A stretch of 38,173 nucleotides of DNA, from the NCBI GenBank assembly GCA_007123395.1, contig SKLD01000510.1, positions 1 through 38,173 of the forward strand. Direction: 5' to 3'. The position numbers and the translations under genes were made by a program. Each line of letters opens with the position of its first letter. Position 1 is the stretch's first letter. The notes below the pieces were generated by a model that was not told where the DNA came from, searched no databases, and saw only the letters and a list, made by a program, of their open reading frames with translations. Below are positions 15,644-24,924 of this stretch, piece after piece. The DNA comes from Opitutales bacterium (GTDB lineage Bacteria; Verrucomicrobiota; Verrucomicrobiia; Opitutales; Oceanipulchritudinaceae).

Positions 15644-16414
15644 TCAATCCAAGTCGTGGACGGTGAGGATTTCGGGGTCGCCGGGGGTGACAAGGACGGT
15701 GTGCTCGAAGTGGGCGCTGGGGGAGCGGTCGCGGGTGAGGGCGGTCCAGCCGTCGGCGGCCATTTCGACACGGGGGCTGCCGAGGGTGATCATGGGCTCG
15801 ATGGCGAGGGTCATGTTGGGGCGGAGGCGGTCGCCCCGCTTGCGCGGGCCGAAGTTGGGGATCTGGGGTTCCTCATGCATGGTGCGCCCCACCCCGTGGC
15901 CGACGAAGTCCCGCACGATGCCGAAGCCGTGGGGCGTAACGGATTTCTCGACGGCGTTGGAGATGAAACCGACGCGGTTGCCCGCGCGGGCTTGGTCGAT
16001 GGCCGTATGGAGGGCATCGCGGGTGGCGTCGAGGAGGCGCTGCACGGGCTCGTCGACGGCGCCCACGGCGATGGTGCGGGCGTTGTCGCCGATGTAGCCT
16101 TCGTAGAGGACGCAGACGTCGACGGTGATGATGTCGCCCTCGCGGAGGATGCGGCGCAGGTCGCCGATGCCGTGGACGATCTCCTCGTTGACGGAGAGGC
16201 AGGTGAAGGCGGGAAAGCGTTTGTTGCCGGAGCGGTAGTCGTAGCAGGCGCTGTGGCCGCCGTAGCCCTCGATGAGGCGGCGTCCCTCCTGGTCGAGGTC
16301 GTAGGTGTTGACGCCGTGCGCGACGGCGCGGCAGAGCCGTTCGAGGACGTTGGCGGCGATGCGGCAGGCATCGCGCATGACGGCGAGTTCGCGGGCGCTT
16401 TTTACCGGGATCAT
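15644..16414 (-). CDS. map: Type I methionyl aminopeptidase
   Basis: 256 aa; NEEIVHGIGDLRRILREGDIITVDVCVLYEGYIGDNART...HGFGIVRDFVGHGVGRTMHEEPQIPNFG...MTLAIEPM...EHTVLVT. Confidence 0.97.
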   Translation of the reverse strand: MIPVKSARELAVMRDACRIAANVLERLCRAVAHGVNTYDLDQEGRRLIEGYGGHSACYDYRSGNKRFPAFTCLSVNEEIVHGIGDLRRILREGDIITVDVCVLYEGYIGDNARTIAVGAVDEPVQRLLDATRDALHTAIDQARAGNRVGFISNAVEKSVTPHGFGIVRDFVGHGVGRTMHEEPQIPNFGPRKRGDRLRPNMTLAIEPMITLGSPRVEMAADGWTALTRDRSPSAHFEHTVLVTPGDPEILTVHDLD

Positions 16415-16472
16415 GCCGCTGTTCGTCCGGGATCGATGAATCTCACGCGGCCGCTGCGGCCGCGCGGGGCGG

Positions 16473-17981
16473 TTACCCGAAGAAGTAAGCGTTCAGGCTC
16501 CATGCGACGGCGCCCGAAACGAACATGATGATAAGCCAACGCCAGAGCTTCTTGCCCTGGGCGATGCCGACGGTGTCGACGAGCTGGCGCACGCGCCCTT
16601 GGCTGCGGCCCTTGATGCGGCCCTTCTTGAGGAAGCCGTCGTAGTGCCGCTGGAGGAGGTAGGTCTCCACCTGCCGGAGGAAGTCGAGGAGCACGCCCAC
16701 CATGATGAGGAGACCGGTGCCGCCGAAGAACTGCGCGGCCTGGAAGGGCACGCCCGTGGCCATGTTGACGCTGTCGGGAATGATGGCGATGACGACAAGG
16801 AAGGCGGCCCCGAAGATGGTGAGGCGCGTCATGAGGAAGTCGAGGTAGCGCGCGGTGGGCTGCCCTGGCCGCACACCGGGCACGTAGCCGCCGTATTTCT
16901 TGAGGTCGTCGGAAATCTGCACGGGCTTGAACATGACCGACACCCAGAAGAAGGCGAAGGCCGCGATGAGGCCGCCGAAAATCAGGTAGTAGGTGAAGGT
17001 GCCATGCTGGAAGAGGAGCCCGAAGTTCGTCAGCCACCGCGCGTTGAGGGCGCCGCCCACTTGCGAGAAGATGGTGGTGAAGAACATGAGGATGGCCGAC
17101 GCGAAGATGATCGGCATGACCCCGGAGTAATTGACCTTGAGCGGCAGGAAGCTGCTCTGCCCGCCGAAGACTTTGCGCCCGACGACGCGCTTGGCATACT
17201 GCACGGGGATCTTGCGCGTGCCTTGGGTAACGAGGACGACCCCGGCGATGACAAGGAAGAGGAAGATGAACATCACGATGCCCTGCCCGAAGTTGAGCTG
17301 CGGGCCGCCCGCCCCGACAGGCGCGGTGAAGAGGGAGGCGGTGAGCGTGATGGCGGCCGGCAGATCGGCGAGAATACCGATCGTGATGAGGAGCGAAATA
17401 CCGTTGCCGATCCCTCGCTGGGTGATCTGCTCGCCCAGCCACATGAGGAGCATGGTGCCGCTGGTGAGGAAGATCACCCCCGTGATCATGAACCACGTGG
17501 GATCGATCAAGATGATGTTGCCGAACCTCGCAAGATCGTAGTCGGGGAAAAGCCGCTGCGGATTCTGCAGGGTGATGACGAGGAGGATCGACTGCACGAA
17601 ACAGATCCCGAGCGTGGCGTAGCGCGTGTATTGCGAGATCTTCTGGCGCCCGACCTCGCCCTCCTGCTGGAGGCGCGAGAGCGTCGGCACGGCGGCGGTG
17701 AGCAACTGGAAGACAATCGCCGCGCTGATGTAGGGCATGATGCCCAAGGCAAAAAGCGCGCCATTGAGGAGCGCCCCGCCGGTGAACATATTGTAGAGCC
17801 CGATGAGACTCCCGCCGGTTTCCCGCGCCTGCGCTTCGAAGAAGTCGCGCAGGGGCGTGGGATCGAGCCCCGGAAGAGGGATATTCGCACCGACCCGCGC
17901 AATGAAGAGCAGGAAGAGGGTGAGAAAAATCTTATCCCTCAGTTCGGGGATTTTGAAGACATTGATAAAGGCGGAAAACAT
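16473..17981 (-). CDS. secY: Preprotein translocase subunit SecY
   Basis: 502 aa; multi-TM, PELRDKIFLTLFLLFIARVGANIPLPGLD, SALFALGIMPYISAAIVFQLL-like segment, QITQRGIGNGISLLITIGI. Confidence 0.98.
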   Translation of the reverse strand: MFSAFINVFKIPELRDKIFLTLFLLFIARVGANIPLPGLDPTPLRDFFEAQARETGGSLIGLYNMFTGGALLNGALFALGIMPYISAAIVFQLLTAAVPTLSRLQQEGEVGRQKISQYTRYATLGICFVQSILLVITLQNPQRLFPDYDLARFGNIILIDPTWFMITGVIFLTSGTMLLMWLGEQITQRGIGNGISLLITIGILADLPAAITLTASLFTAPVGAGGPQLNFGQGIVMFIFLFLVIAGVVLVTQGTRKIPVQYAKRVVGRKVFGGQSSFLPLKVNYSGVMPIIFASAILMFFTTIFSQVGGALNARWLTNFGLLFQHGTFTYYLIFGGLIAAFAFFWVSVMFKPVQISDDLKKYGGYVPGVRPGQPTARYLDFLMTRLTIFGAAFLVVIAIIPDSVNMATGVPFQAAQFFGGTGLLIMVGVLLDFLRQVETYLLQRHYDGFLKKGRIKGRSQGRVRQLVDTVGIAQGKKLWRWLIIMFVSGAVAWSLNAYFFG

Positions 17982-18052
17982 CGTGGGCTGGGCGGTTTCG
18001 AGGACGGGTGCCGGAGCGGTCCCCGGCGGCGGTCCGCCGGGCGGCGGGAGGG

Positions 18053-18529
18053 CTACTCGACGTCAGCGGCGGGGGTTTCTTCGACCGACGCTTCCGGAAC
18101 AATGACTTTGCCCCCTGCCTTTTCAATCTTTTCCTTGGCCGTGGCAGAAAGCTTGTCGGCGGTGACGGTGAGGGCACGCGACACTTCGCCGACACCGAGG
18201 ATCTTGACGAGGCCGGAACTGCGGCGGATGAGGCCGGCGGCGACGAGGGAGTCCTTGTCGACCGTCTCGCCCTCGACACGTTCAAGGTCGCCGACGTTGA
18301 CGATGGCGTACTCCTTGCGGAAACGGAAGTTGCTGAAGCCGCGCTTGGGCAGCTTGCGGTAGAGGGGAACGTGGCCCGACTCGAAGCCGGGGCGCAGGCT
18401 GTGCCCCGCGCGCGCGCGCTGGCCTTTGTGGCCGCGACCGGCGGTCTTCCCGAGGCCGCCGCCTTCACCGCGCCCCACGCGCTTGCGCTTTTTGAAGCCG
18501 CCGCTTTTGACGAGGTTGTGCAGTCTCAT
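18053..18529 (-). CDS. rplO: 50S ribosomal protein L15
   Basis: 158 aa; KRVGRGEGGGLGKTAGRGHKGQRARAG...GFESGHVPLYRKLPKRGFSN. Confidence 0.97.
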   Translation of the reverse strand: MRLHNLVKSGGFKKRKRVGRGEGGGLGKTAGRGHKGQRARAGHSLRPGFESGHVPLYRKLPKRGFSNFRFRKEYAIVNVGDLERVEGETVDKDSLVAAGLIRRSSGLVKILGVGEVSRALTVTADKLSATAKEKIEKAGGKVIVPEASVEETPAADVE

Positions 18530-18578
18530 GACAAATCTTCTCTTTCTTGGATTGACCGGTTGGTAGGTTGGCCGCGCG

Positions 18579-19457
18579 CTATTCGGCGGCGCGGAGGGTA
18601 CGGATATCCTCCATGGAACGCATCTGGCGCAGGGCGTCGAGGGTGGCGAAGACCATTGCGCCCGGATTGTTCGAGCGGAGGCTCTTCGTCAGCACATCCT
18701 TGACGCCCGCGGCTTCGAGAACGGCGCGCACGCCGCCGCCGGCGATGACACCAGTGCCGGGCGTAGCGGGGCGCAGGAGCACCTTCCCGCCGTCGTGCTC
18801 GCCCACGGCTTCGTGGGGGATGGTATTGTTCTTACGTTTTACAGGGGCCATGTTCTTACGCGCCTGTTCGGTACCCTTGCGGATGCACTCGGGCACTTCC
18901 TTGGCCTTACCGTAGCCCACGCCCACCTGGCCGTCGCCGTCGCCGACAACGACAAGGGCGGCAAAGGAGAAGCGGCGTCCGCCCGCCACAACCTTGGCGC
19001 AACGGTTGATGTGAACGACCTTTTCGATGAGGCCGCTGTCCTCTTCCTCCTGCTGTTGCCCGCGACCGCGACCGCCTGGACCTCGGCCGCGTCCACGACC
19101 GCCCGGGCCGCCCGGACCGCGGCCGCCACGGCCACGGCGCTGCTGCTGCGGATCGACAAGGGGGCGGTCGACACGACCAACGACCGCGCTCACGCGGCCC
19201 TTCTTCTCGGGAGAGGCAATGATATCGGCGTCGAAATCTTCGCTGCCGTCGCCGCCATTGTCATCACCGGCGGTGGCGGCGGGTTCGGCGGGTTCAGCGG
19301 GTGTCTCCGGCACGGGCGGAGGCGCGGGGGCCTGCTTCTCGGCGGCGGGCTCAGGGGTCGCCGGCTTCTCCGGCGCGGGCTCCGGCGTCTGCGGCTTTTC
19401 CGGCGCGGAAGCCGCTTCGCTTTCGGGCAAATCCTGTTTCTTCGGTTCGTCGGACAT
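18579..19457 (-). CDS. rpsE: 30S ribosomal protein S5 with ~140-aa N-terminal extension
   Basis: S5 core: [61 protein letters not shown]...[25 protein letters not shown]. Preceded by a PEPA-rich acidic region and [26 protein letters not shown]. Confidence 0.96.
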   Translation of the reverse strand: MSDEPKKQDLPESEAASAPEKPQTPEPAPEKPATPEPAAEKQAPAPPPVPETPAEPAEPAATAGDDNGGDGSEDFDADIIASPEKKGRVSAVVGRVDRPLVDPQQQRRGRGGRGPGGPGGRGRGRGPGGRGRGQQQEEEDSGLIEKVVHINRCAKVVAGGRRFSFAALVVVGDGDGQVGVGYGKAKEVPECIRKGTEQARKNMAPVKRKNNTIPHEAVGEHDGGKVLLRPATPGTGVIAGGGVRAVLEAAGVKDVLTKSLRSNNPGAMVFATLDALRQMRSMEDIRTLRAAE

Positions 19458-19468
19458 GATCGCTTTCC

Positions 19469-19831
19469 TTAGAAGTTGAGGCCGGTCTCGCGGGCGGCGT
19501 CGGCAAAGGCCTTCACGCGACCGTGGTAGCGGCGACCGTGACGGTCGAACACGACGCTGCCGATACCGGCGGCCTTGGCCTTCTCGCCGATGGCTTTGCC
19601 GAGAGCAGAGGCACCGGCGATATTCGCCCGGAGCTTTGCGTCGCGCTGGTCCTTTGACACGGAGGAAGCCGCCACAAGGGTACGCCCGGACTCGTCGTCG
19701 ATGGCCTGCGCGTGGATGTGGAGGTTGGTGAACGTGACGCAGAGGCGCGGACGTTCCGCCGTGCCCTTGACCTTTTTGCGGATACGCCAGATCCGGCGCT
19801 GCCGCAGGGTTTGTTTCTTTTCCAAATGCAT
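19469..19831 (-). CDS. rplR: 50S ribosomal protein L18
   Basis: 120 aa; [38 protein letters not shown]...[27 protein letters not shown] (approximate reading of the track). Confidence 0.97.
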   Translation of the reverse strand: MHLEKKQTLRQRRIWRIRKKVKGTAERPRLCVTFTNLHIHAQAIDDESGRTLVAASSVSKDQRDAKLRANIAGASALGKAIGEKAKAAGIGSVVFDRHGRRYHGRVKAFADAARETGLNF

Positions 19832-19887
19832 GATAACTCTTGTTTCTTACTTGCGGGAGAGGAAGGGCTCCCTCGCATGGTTCAAGA

Positions 19888-20427
19888 TCAACCCGCCTTT
19901 TTGCCTTCCTTGCGGCGGACGTATTCGCCGGTGATCGTTATGCCCTTGCCTTTGTAGGGCTCCATCGGCTTGGCCGATTTCACCAGCGCGGCAAAGTGCC
20001 CCACGGCTTGCTTGTCGGCTCCCTGCACCTTGACTTTTGTCGGATCGGCAAGAGTAACGGTGACACCTTGCGGAATTGTGTGTTCGATAATGTGGGAATA
20101 GCCCACGTTCAATTCGAGGACCTGCCCCTTGAGGATGGCGCGGAAACCGACGCCGGAGATAGTGAGGTTTTTCTCGAAGCCTTTGCTCGCGCCCTCGACC
20201 ATGCCTGCGATAATGCTACGGGCGGTGCCGTACATGGCACGGGCATGGCGACTGTCGTCGACGGGCTTGACCGTGACGCTGCCATTCTCCTCCGCAAGGG
20301 TGACCACCTTGGGGTCGAATGTCTTTTCGAGTTTTCCAACCGGTCCCTCGACACGAATCGTGCCGCCGTCGATGGCGACCTTTACCTTGTCGGGAATGGC
20401 TACGGGAAGTTTTCCGATACGGCTCAT
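19888..20427 (-). CDS. rplF: 50S ribosomal protein L6
   Basis: Start at [33 protein letters not shown]; ends [27 protein letters not shown] (179 aa). Confidence 0.98.
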   Translation of the reverse strand: MSRIGKLPVAIPDKVKVAIDGGTIRVEGPVGKLEKTFDPKVVTLAEENGSVTVKPVDDSRHARAMYGTARSIIAGMVEGASKGFEKNLTISGVGFRAILKGQVLELNVGYSHIIEHTIPQGVTVTLADPTKVKVQGADKQAVGHFAALVKSAKPMEPYKGKGITITGEYVRRKEGKKAG

Positions 20428-20446
20428 GGTATTGATGCTTTCCTGA

Positions 20447-20839
20447 TTACCAAACGGAGCAGATGAGTTCTCCGCCGATGTTTTGCCGCCGCGCGTCGCG
20501 GTCCTTGAGGATACCCTTGGAGGTGGTGAGGATGCCCACACCCATGCCGCCGAGGGTGCGCGGGATGTCAGTGGCCTGAAAGTAGAGGCGGCGACCGGGC
20601 GTGCTCACGCGGCGGATACCGGTGATAGCGGGCGTGTCGTCAACGTATTTTAGGGTTAGATTAAGGGACTTGCGCTTGCGCTCGTCCTCGATCACCTCGA
20701 CGGCGCGGAGGTAACCTTCGTCACGCAGGATCTCGGCGATGCTTAAGTGCATCTTGGAGTAGCGGGCGGTGCAGGTGTCCTTGCGGGCCGAGTAGGCGTT
20801 GCGGACGATGGTCAGGAAATTACTGATGGAATCAGACAT
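20447..20839 (-). CDS. rpsH: 30S ribosomal protein S8
   Basis: 130 aa; ISNFLTIVRNAYSARKDTCTARYSKMHLSIAEILRDEGYL...RRLYFQATDIPRTLGGMGVGILTTSKGILKDRDARRQNIGGELICSVW. Confidence 0.98.
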   Translation of the reverse strand: MSDSISNFLTIVRNAYSARKDTCTARYSKMHLSIAEILRDEGYLRAVEVIEDERKRKSLNLTLKYVDDTPAITGIRRVSTPGRRLYFQATDIPRTLGGMGVGILTTSKGILKDRDARRQNIGGELICSVW

Positions 20840-20869
20840 GGGACGGTTTCTCCTTTTGCCTTGGCGGTG

Positions 20870-21175
20870 TTACCAGGAGGACTTCGTCACTCCGGGGATC
20901 TTCCCTTGGGAGGCGAGTTCGCGGAAGGTGATACGGCTGACACCGTATTTGCGGATGTAGGCACGGGGACGGCCCGTGATGGAACAGCGGTTGCGCAGAC
21001 GGACCGCACTGGAATTGCGGGGCAGTTTGGTGAGCTTGCGCTGGGCGGCGTAGAACTCCTCATCGCCCGTGGAGGGGTCGGCCATGACGCGTTTGAGTTC
21101 ATCCCGCTTGGCGCGGAAACGCGCGGCGAGTTTTTCACGCTTCTTCTGGCGTTCGATCATTGCTTTTTTAGCCAT
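20870..21175 (-). CDS. rpsN: 30S ribosomal protein S14 (long, zinc-independent type)
   Basis: 101 aa; [42 protein letters not shown]; lacks the CxxC pairs of the zinc form. Confidence 0.97.
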   Translation of the reverse strand: MAKKAMIERQKKREKLAARFRAKRDELKRVMADPSTGDEEFYAAQRKLTKLPRNSSAVRLRNRCSITGRPRAYIRKYGVSRITFRELASQGKIPGVTKSSW

Positions 21176-21198
21176 TGGTCAAAAGTCTCCGAAAGGGT

Positions 21199-21777
21199 TT
21201 AGGCGGTTGCGGTTGCGGGCGTGCCGGCGGCAGTCTGCCGTTTACGGAAGGGCATGCCGAGAAGGCGGAGAAGTTCGCGCCCTTCGTCATCGCTCTCCGC
21301 CGTGGTAACGATCGTAATGTCGAGCCCGAAGCCGGACTTGGAGCCGTCGCCGTGGGTCTCGGGGAAGATAGTGTGGTCGGCGATGCCGACGGTGTAATTG
21401 CCCTTGCCGTCAAAGCGCTCGCTCACCCCGCGGAAGTCGCGGATGCCCGGCAGGGCCACACCGATGAGTCGGTAGAGAAACTCATACATGCTCGCGCCGC
21501 GGAGCGTGACTTTGGACCCTATGGGCATGCCCGCACGCAGCTTGAAATTGGAAACACTCTTCTTCGCCTTGGTGATAACCGCCTTCTGCCCCGCAATGGT
21601 GCTGAGCTGCTTGGCGACGTCCTCGATCTCCTTCTTCTCGAGCGTGCTGACAAAGCCGGTGTTGAGGACGACCTTGGTGACACGCGGGACTTGATGCACG
21701 TTGCCGTACCCGCGGCTCTTCGTGAGCTGCGGAACAACCTGCTCCTGATAGTAATTCTTTAGATACGGTGTGGGCAT
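21199..21777 (-). CDS. rplE: 50S ribosomal protein L5
   Basis: Start at MPTPYLKNYYQEQVVPQLTKSRGYGNVHQVPRVTKVVLNTG; ends with GLDITIVTTAESDDEGRELLRLLGMPFRK. Confidence 0.97.
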   Translation of the reverse strand: MPTPYLKNYYQEQVVPQLTKSRGYGNVHQVPRVTKVVLNTGFVSTLEKKEIEDVAKQLSTIAGQKAVITKAKKSVSNFKLRAGMPIGSKVTLRGASMYEFLYRLIGVALPGIRDFRGVSERFDGKGNYTVGIADHTIFPETHGDGSKSGFGLDITIVTTAESDDEGRELLRLLGMPFRKRQTAAGTPATATA

Positions 21778-21848
21778 TTCAGTTTCCTGCATTTCGCGGG
21801 CCGATTTCCGGCCGGCCCGCATGGCTGTAAATTATTGGCTGGCGGCGC

Positions 21849-22109
21849 TCAGGAAGCGGACTTTGCGCCGACCTTTTCGTCGTAGCGGGAGGCCAGCATG
21901 ACGTTGGAGATGTGGACGGGGTTCTCGCGCTCGGTGATCCCGCCGGGATCGCTCTCGGAGCGCGCCTTCTCGTGGTGCTTGCGGCGATTGACGCCCTCGA
22001 CGATGATACGCTGGCGGGCCGGGAACACCTGCATGACCTTGCCACGGTCGCCGCGGTGGTTACCGGCGATGACAACGACTTCGTCTCCTGCTTTGATCTT
22101 TTGCTTCAT
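21849..22109 (-). CDS. rplX: 50S ribosomal protein L24
   Basis: MKQKIKAGDEVVVIAGNHRGDRGKVMQVFPARQRIIVEGVNRRKHHEK (86 aa). Confidence 0.96.
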   Translation of the reverse strand: MKQKIKAGDEVVVIAGNHRGDRGKVMQVFPARQRIIVEGVNRRKHHEKARSESDPGGITERENPVHISNVMLASRYDEKVGAKSAS

Positions 22110-22111
22110 GA

Positions 22112-22477
22112 TTAGAGCACCTCCGGGGCGAGGCTGACGATTTTCATGTATTTGCGCTGGCGCAGCTCGCGGGCGATGGGTCCGTAGACACGGTTGCCGC
22201 GGGGCTGTCCGTCGGGATTGATGAGCACGACGGCGTTCGAATCGAAACGCAGGTAGCTGCCGTCGGCGCGGCGAATGGGGGCGCGGGTGCGCACGACGAT
22301 GGCGCGGCACACGGTGCCCTTCTTGACGGTGGCGTCCGGCGAAGAATCGCGCACGTTGACGACGATCTCATCGCCGACGGAAGCGGTGCGCTTCAACTGG
22401 CCGAGGCGGCGGATCATTTTGGCCTTCTTGGCGCCGGTGTTGTCGGCGACATCGACCATGGAAAGCATCTGGATCAT
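22112..22477 (-). CDS. rplN: 50S ribosomal protein L14
   Basis: MIQMLSMVDVADNTGAKKAKMIRRLG...VRTRAPIRRADGSYLRFDSNAVVLINPDGQPRGNRVYGPIARELR (121 aa). Confidence 0.98.
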   Translation of the reverse strand: MIQMLSMVDVADNTGAKKAKMIRRLGQLKRTASVGDEIVVNVRDSSPDATVKKGTVCRAIVVRTRAPIRRADGSYLRFDSNAVVLINPDGQPRGNRVYGPIARELRQRKYMKIVSLAPEVL

Positions 22478-22521
22478 AGCGTGTCCTCTAAATGAAAAAG
22501 GTTCGGGCAGAGGTCCGGCGG

Positions 22522-22788
22522 TCACCCGATGAGCGGCGCCTTCTCGACGACCTCTACAATGCGGAAGCGCTTCAACTTGCTGATGGGGCGGGTTTCCATG
22601 ATGATCACACGGTCGCCGACGCCGCACTCGTTGGAACCGTCGTGGGCGTGGACGACGGTCTTGCGCTTCACCTCTTTGAGGTAGAGCGGGTGGCGGATCT
22701 TGTAGTCGTAAGTGACCTTGACGGACTTGTCACCGGAGCGGCTGGTGACGACGCCGGTGATGGTCTTGCGTTGGTTGCGGTCGGACAT
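22522..22788 (-). CDS. rpsQ: 30S ribosomal protein S17
   Basis: MSDRNQRKTITGVVTSRSGDKSVKVTYDYKIRHPLYLKEVKRKTVVHAHD...GDRVIIMETRPISKLKRFRIVEVVE (88 aa). Confidence 0.97.
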   Translation of the reverse strand: MSDRNQRKTITGVVTSRSGDKSVKVTYDYKIRHPLYLKEVKRKTVVHAHDGSNECGVGDRVIIMETRPISKLKRFRIVEVVEKAPLIG

Positions 22789-22822
22789 GGTGCGAATGGT
22801 GTGGAATGTTGTGGCGCGGGCC

Positions 22823-23032
22823 TCAGGCGGCCGGGGCGGCCTTCTTCTTTTCGTTGAGCACGGTGCGCACACGGGCGACGTCGTGCCGGAGTTCCCTCAG
22901 CAGGTGCGTGCGCTCGAGCTGGCCGGTACGCTTGTTGAGGCGGCTCTGGAGCAGTTCCTGGCGGAGATCGCGCAGTTTCTTGTCGAGTTCGTTGAGCGAA
23001 AGCTCACGGAGATCTTTGGTCTTTTCGGCCAT
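22823..23032 (-). CDS. rpmC: 50S ribosomal protein L29
   Basis: 69 aa; LRELSLNELDKKLRDLRQELLQSRLNKRTGQLERTHLLRELRHDVARVRTVLNEK. Confidence 0.96.
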   Translation of the reverse strand: MAEKTKDLRELSLNELDKKLRDLRQELLQSRLNKRTGQLERTHLLRELRHDVARVRTVLNEKKKAAPAA

Positions 23033-23071
23033 GGTATGCGGGTCCTGTTCTTCCGGGTTGGCGGGGGCGGA

Positions 23072-23479
23072 TCAAAGGCTGTCGCGGGTGATGAAGCGGC
23101 AGCGCAGGGGCAGCTTGCCGTCGGCGAGGCGCATGGCTTCGCGCGCGGCCGTCACGCTGACACCGGACAATTCGAAGAGGACGGTGCCGGGCTTGACCAC
23201 GGCGGCCCAGAACTCAACGCCGCCCTTGCCCTTGCCCTGCCGGGTTTCGGCGGGCTTCTTCGTGATAGGCTTGTGGGGGAAGACGCGGATCCACACCTTG
23301 CCGCGGCGGGCGAGGTAGCGGTTAATGGCGACACGGGCGGCTTCGATCTGCTGTGCCGAAATCATTCCCCGGCCAAGGCACTGGATTCCGTAATCACCGA
23401 AAGCGAGGGAGTCGCCCCCCTTGGCGTTGCCGCGGTTGCGGCCCCGCTGCTGCTTGCGGTACTTAGTCCTTGATGGCAT
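23072..23479 (-). CDS. rplP: 50S ribosomal protein L16
   Basis: MPSRTKYRKQQRGRNRGNAKGG...GKVWIRVFPHKPITKKPAETRQGKGKGGVEFWAAVVKPGTVLFELSGV (135 aa from the second Met). Confidence 0.97.
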   Translation of the reverse strand: MPSRTKYRKQQRGRNRGNAKGGDSLAFGDYGIQCLGRGMISAQQIEAARVAINRYLARRGKVWIRVFPHKPITKKPAETRQGKGKGGVEFWAAVVKPGTVLFELSGVSVTAAREAMRLADGKLPLRCRFITRDSL

Positions 23480-23538
23480 TAAAGGCATGGCTGTGCGATG
23501 GGATGATGATTAAATGATTGAGGCGGTGGCGTATGAAC

Positions 23539-24177
23539 TCAGCCGAGCGAAGATTCTTCGTCGGCCACGCAGATCCAGCACTTGACGCCGATGAGGCCGT
23601 AGAGGGTGCGCGCTTCGGAGAAGCCGTAGTCGACGTTGGCGCGGAGCGTGTGCAGGGGCACCGAGCCGGCCCGGGTCGTCTCCGTGCGGGCGATGTCGGC
23701 ACCGCCGAGGCGGCCGGACACTTGGAGCCGGATGCCGAGGGCGCCCATGCTCATCGTGCTCTGTACCGTCTTCTTCATGGCGCGGCGGAAGGAGATACGG
23801 CGCTCCAGTTGGAGGGCGACACTCTCGGCGACAAGCTGCGCGACAAGATCAGGCTTCTTTACCTCTTGGATATCGAGGAGAATGTCGCGGCCCACCATTT
23901 TGGATAAGTCGGCCTTGATCTTTTCCAACTCCTGACCCTTGCGACCAATGACAATGCCGGGGCGGGCGGTGAAGACCTTGACGCGCACGCGGTTGCCGGC
24001 GCGCTCGATGAAAATGCGCGGAACGGCGGCGAAGCGGAACTTCTCCCCGAGGAACTCGCGGATGCGCTGGTCTTCGGCGACAAGGGCGCCGAAGTCCTTC
24101 TTGCGGGCGAACCAGCGGGATTGCCAGTCGCGGCGGACGGCGAGACGGAAACCGATCGGATTGACTTTCTGACCCAT
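23539..24177 (-). CDS. rpsC: 30S ribosomal protein S3
   Basis: Start MGQKVNPIGFRLAVRRDWQSRWFA; KH domain RPGIVIGRKGQELEKIKADL; ends in YGLIGVKCWICVADEESSLG (212 aa). Confidence 0.98.
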   Translation of the reverse strand: MGQKVNPIGFRLAVRRDWQSRWFARKKDFGALVAEDQRIREFLGEKFRFAAVPRIFIERAGNRVRVKVFTARPGIVIGRKGQELEKIKADLSKMVGRDILLDIQEVKKPDLVAQLVAESVALQLERRISFRRAMKKTVQSTMSMGALGIRLQVSGRLGGADIARTETTRAGSVPLHTLRANVDYGFSEARTLYGLIGVKCWICVADEESSLG

Positions 24178-24184
24178 GGGAAAC

Positions 24185-24541
24185 TCAGGTGTTGGCGGTT
24201 TGGGAATCCTCGGCCTTGGCGAGGACAATACGCAGGTGGCTTGTACGCTTGCGGTAGGGGTGCGCGGAGCCGCGCGCGACGGGTTTGAAACGGCGGAAGG
24301 CCGGACCCTGCTCGACGACGGCACTCTTGATGACGAGGTCGTCGGAGGAGAGTTCGTGGTTGTTTTCCGCGTTCGCAATGGCGCTCTGCAGCGTCTTGCG
24401 CAGCAGGCGCGCCGATTTGCGCGGGATGAAGGCAAGAAGCTCAAGCGCTTCGTTGGCCGGACGCCCCTGGATGGAGCGGGCGACCTCGCGCGCCTTCATC
24501 GGCGAGATACGGGTGAAACGGGAAAGGGATGTCACTTCCAT
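24185..24541 (-). CDS. rplV: 50S ribosomal protein L22
   Basis: MEVTSLSRFTRISPMKAREVARSIQGRPANEALELLAFIPRKSARLLRKTLQSAIANAENN (118 aa). Confidence 0.97.
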   Translation of the reverse strand: MEVTSLSRFTRISPMKAREVARSIQGRPANEALELLAFIPRKSARLLRKTLQSAIANAENNHELSSDDLVIKSAVVEQGPAFRRFKPVARGSAHPYRKRTSHLRIVLAKAEDSQTANT

Positions 24542-24551
24542 GGGATGAAAA

Positions 24552-24902
24552 TCAGGAATTGAGTTGGAAAGTTTGGATACGCACGCGGTCGCCCGGCGCG
24601 ATGACTTGCCCGGGTACAAGGTCGGTGATGAGGGCGACGGCGCGCTGCCCCGCGACGGCGGCAAGCAGGACGGTGGCGACGTAGGTGTCGCCGCGGACGA
24701 CCTGCGCGAGCATTCCTTCGCGGAAACCGGCGTCGATACCCCCGGCAAGGACGATGAGGTCCGCGGCTTCGGTCTCCGCCACTTCCAGAACCTCGCCTTC
24801 ACCCGCTGCATGCAGCGGGGCCTTGGCAAAGCCCGGCGACTCCGCGAAGGCAATGGCCGTCGCGAAGGCGCAGAGGAGAACGATCTGGAAGATACGGAAC
24901 AT
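24552..24902 (-). CDS. Small exported protein of unknown function, embedded in the S10 operon
   Basis: 116 aa; N-terminal signal peptide MFRIFQIVLLCAFATAIAFAES; C-terminal GFREGMLAQVVRGDTYVATVLLAAVAGQRAVALITDLVPGQVIAPGDRVRIQTFQ resembles small beta-barrel/FlgT-C-like folds (weak). Co-oriented and tightly packed between rpsS and rplV. Confidence 0.85.
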   Translation of the reverse strand: MFRIFQIVLLCAFATAIAFAESPGFAKAPLHAAGEGEVLEVAETEAADLIVLAGGIDAGFREGMLAQVVRGDTYVATVLLAAVAGQRAVALITDLVPGQVIAPGDRVRIQTFQLNS

Positions 24903-24924
24903 GTCAGTGCGGAAGCGCGTCGGC

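Noticed and set aside
16599-18362. 587-aa + strand ORF antisense to secY/rplO
   Set aside because: Charged, His/Glu-rich mirror of a membrane protein gene; overlaps two bona fide genes and has no recognisable domains.
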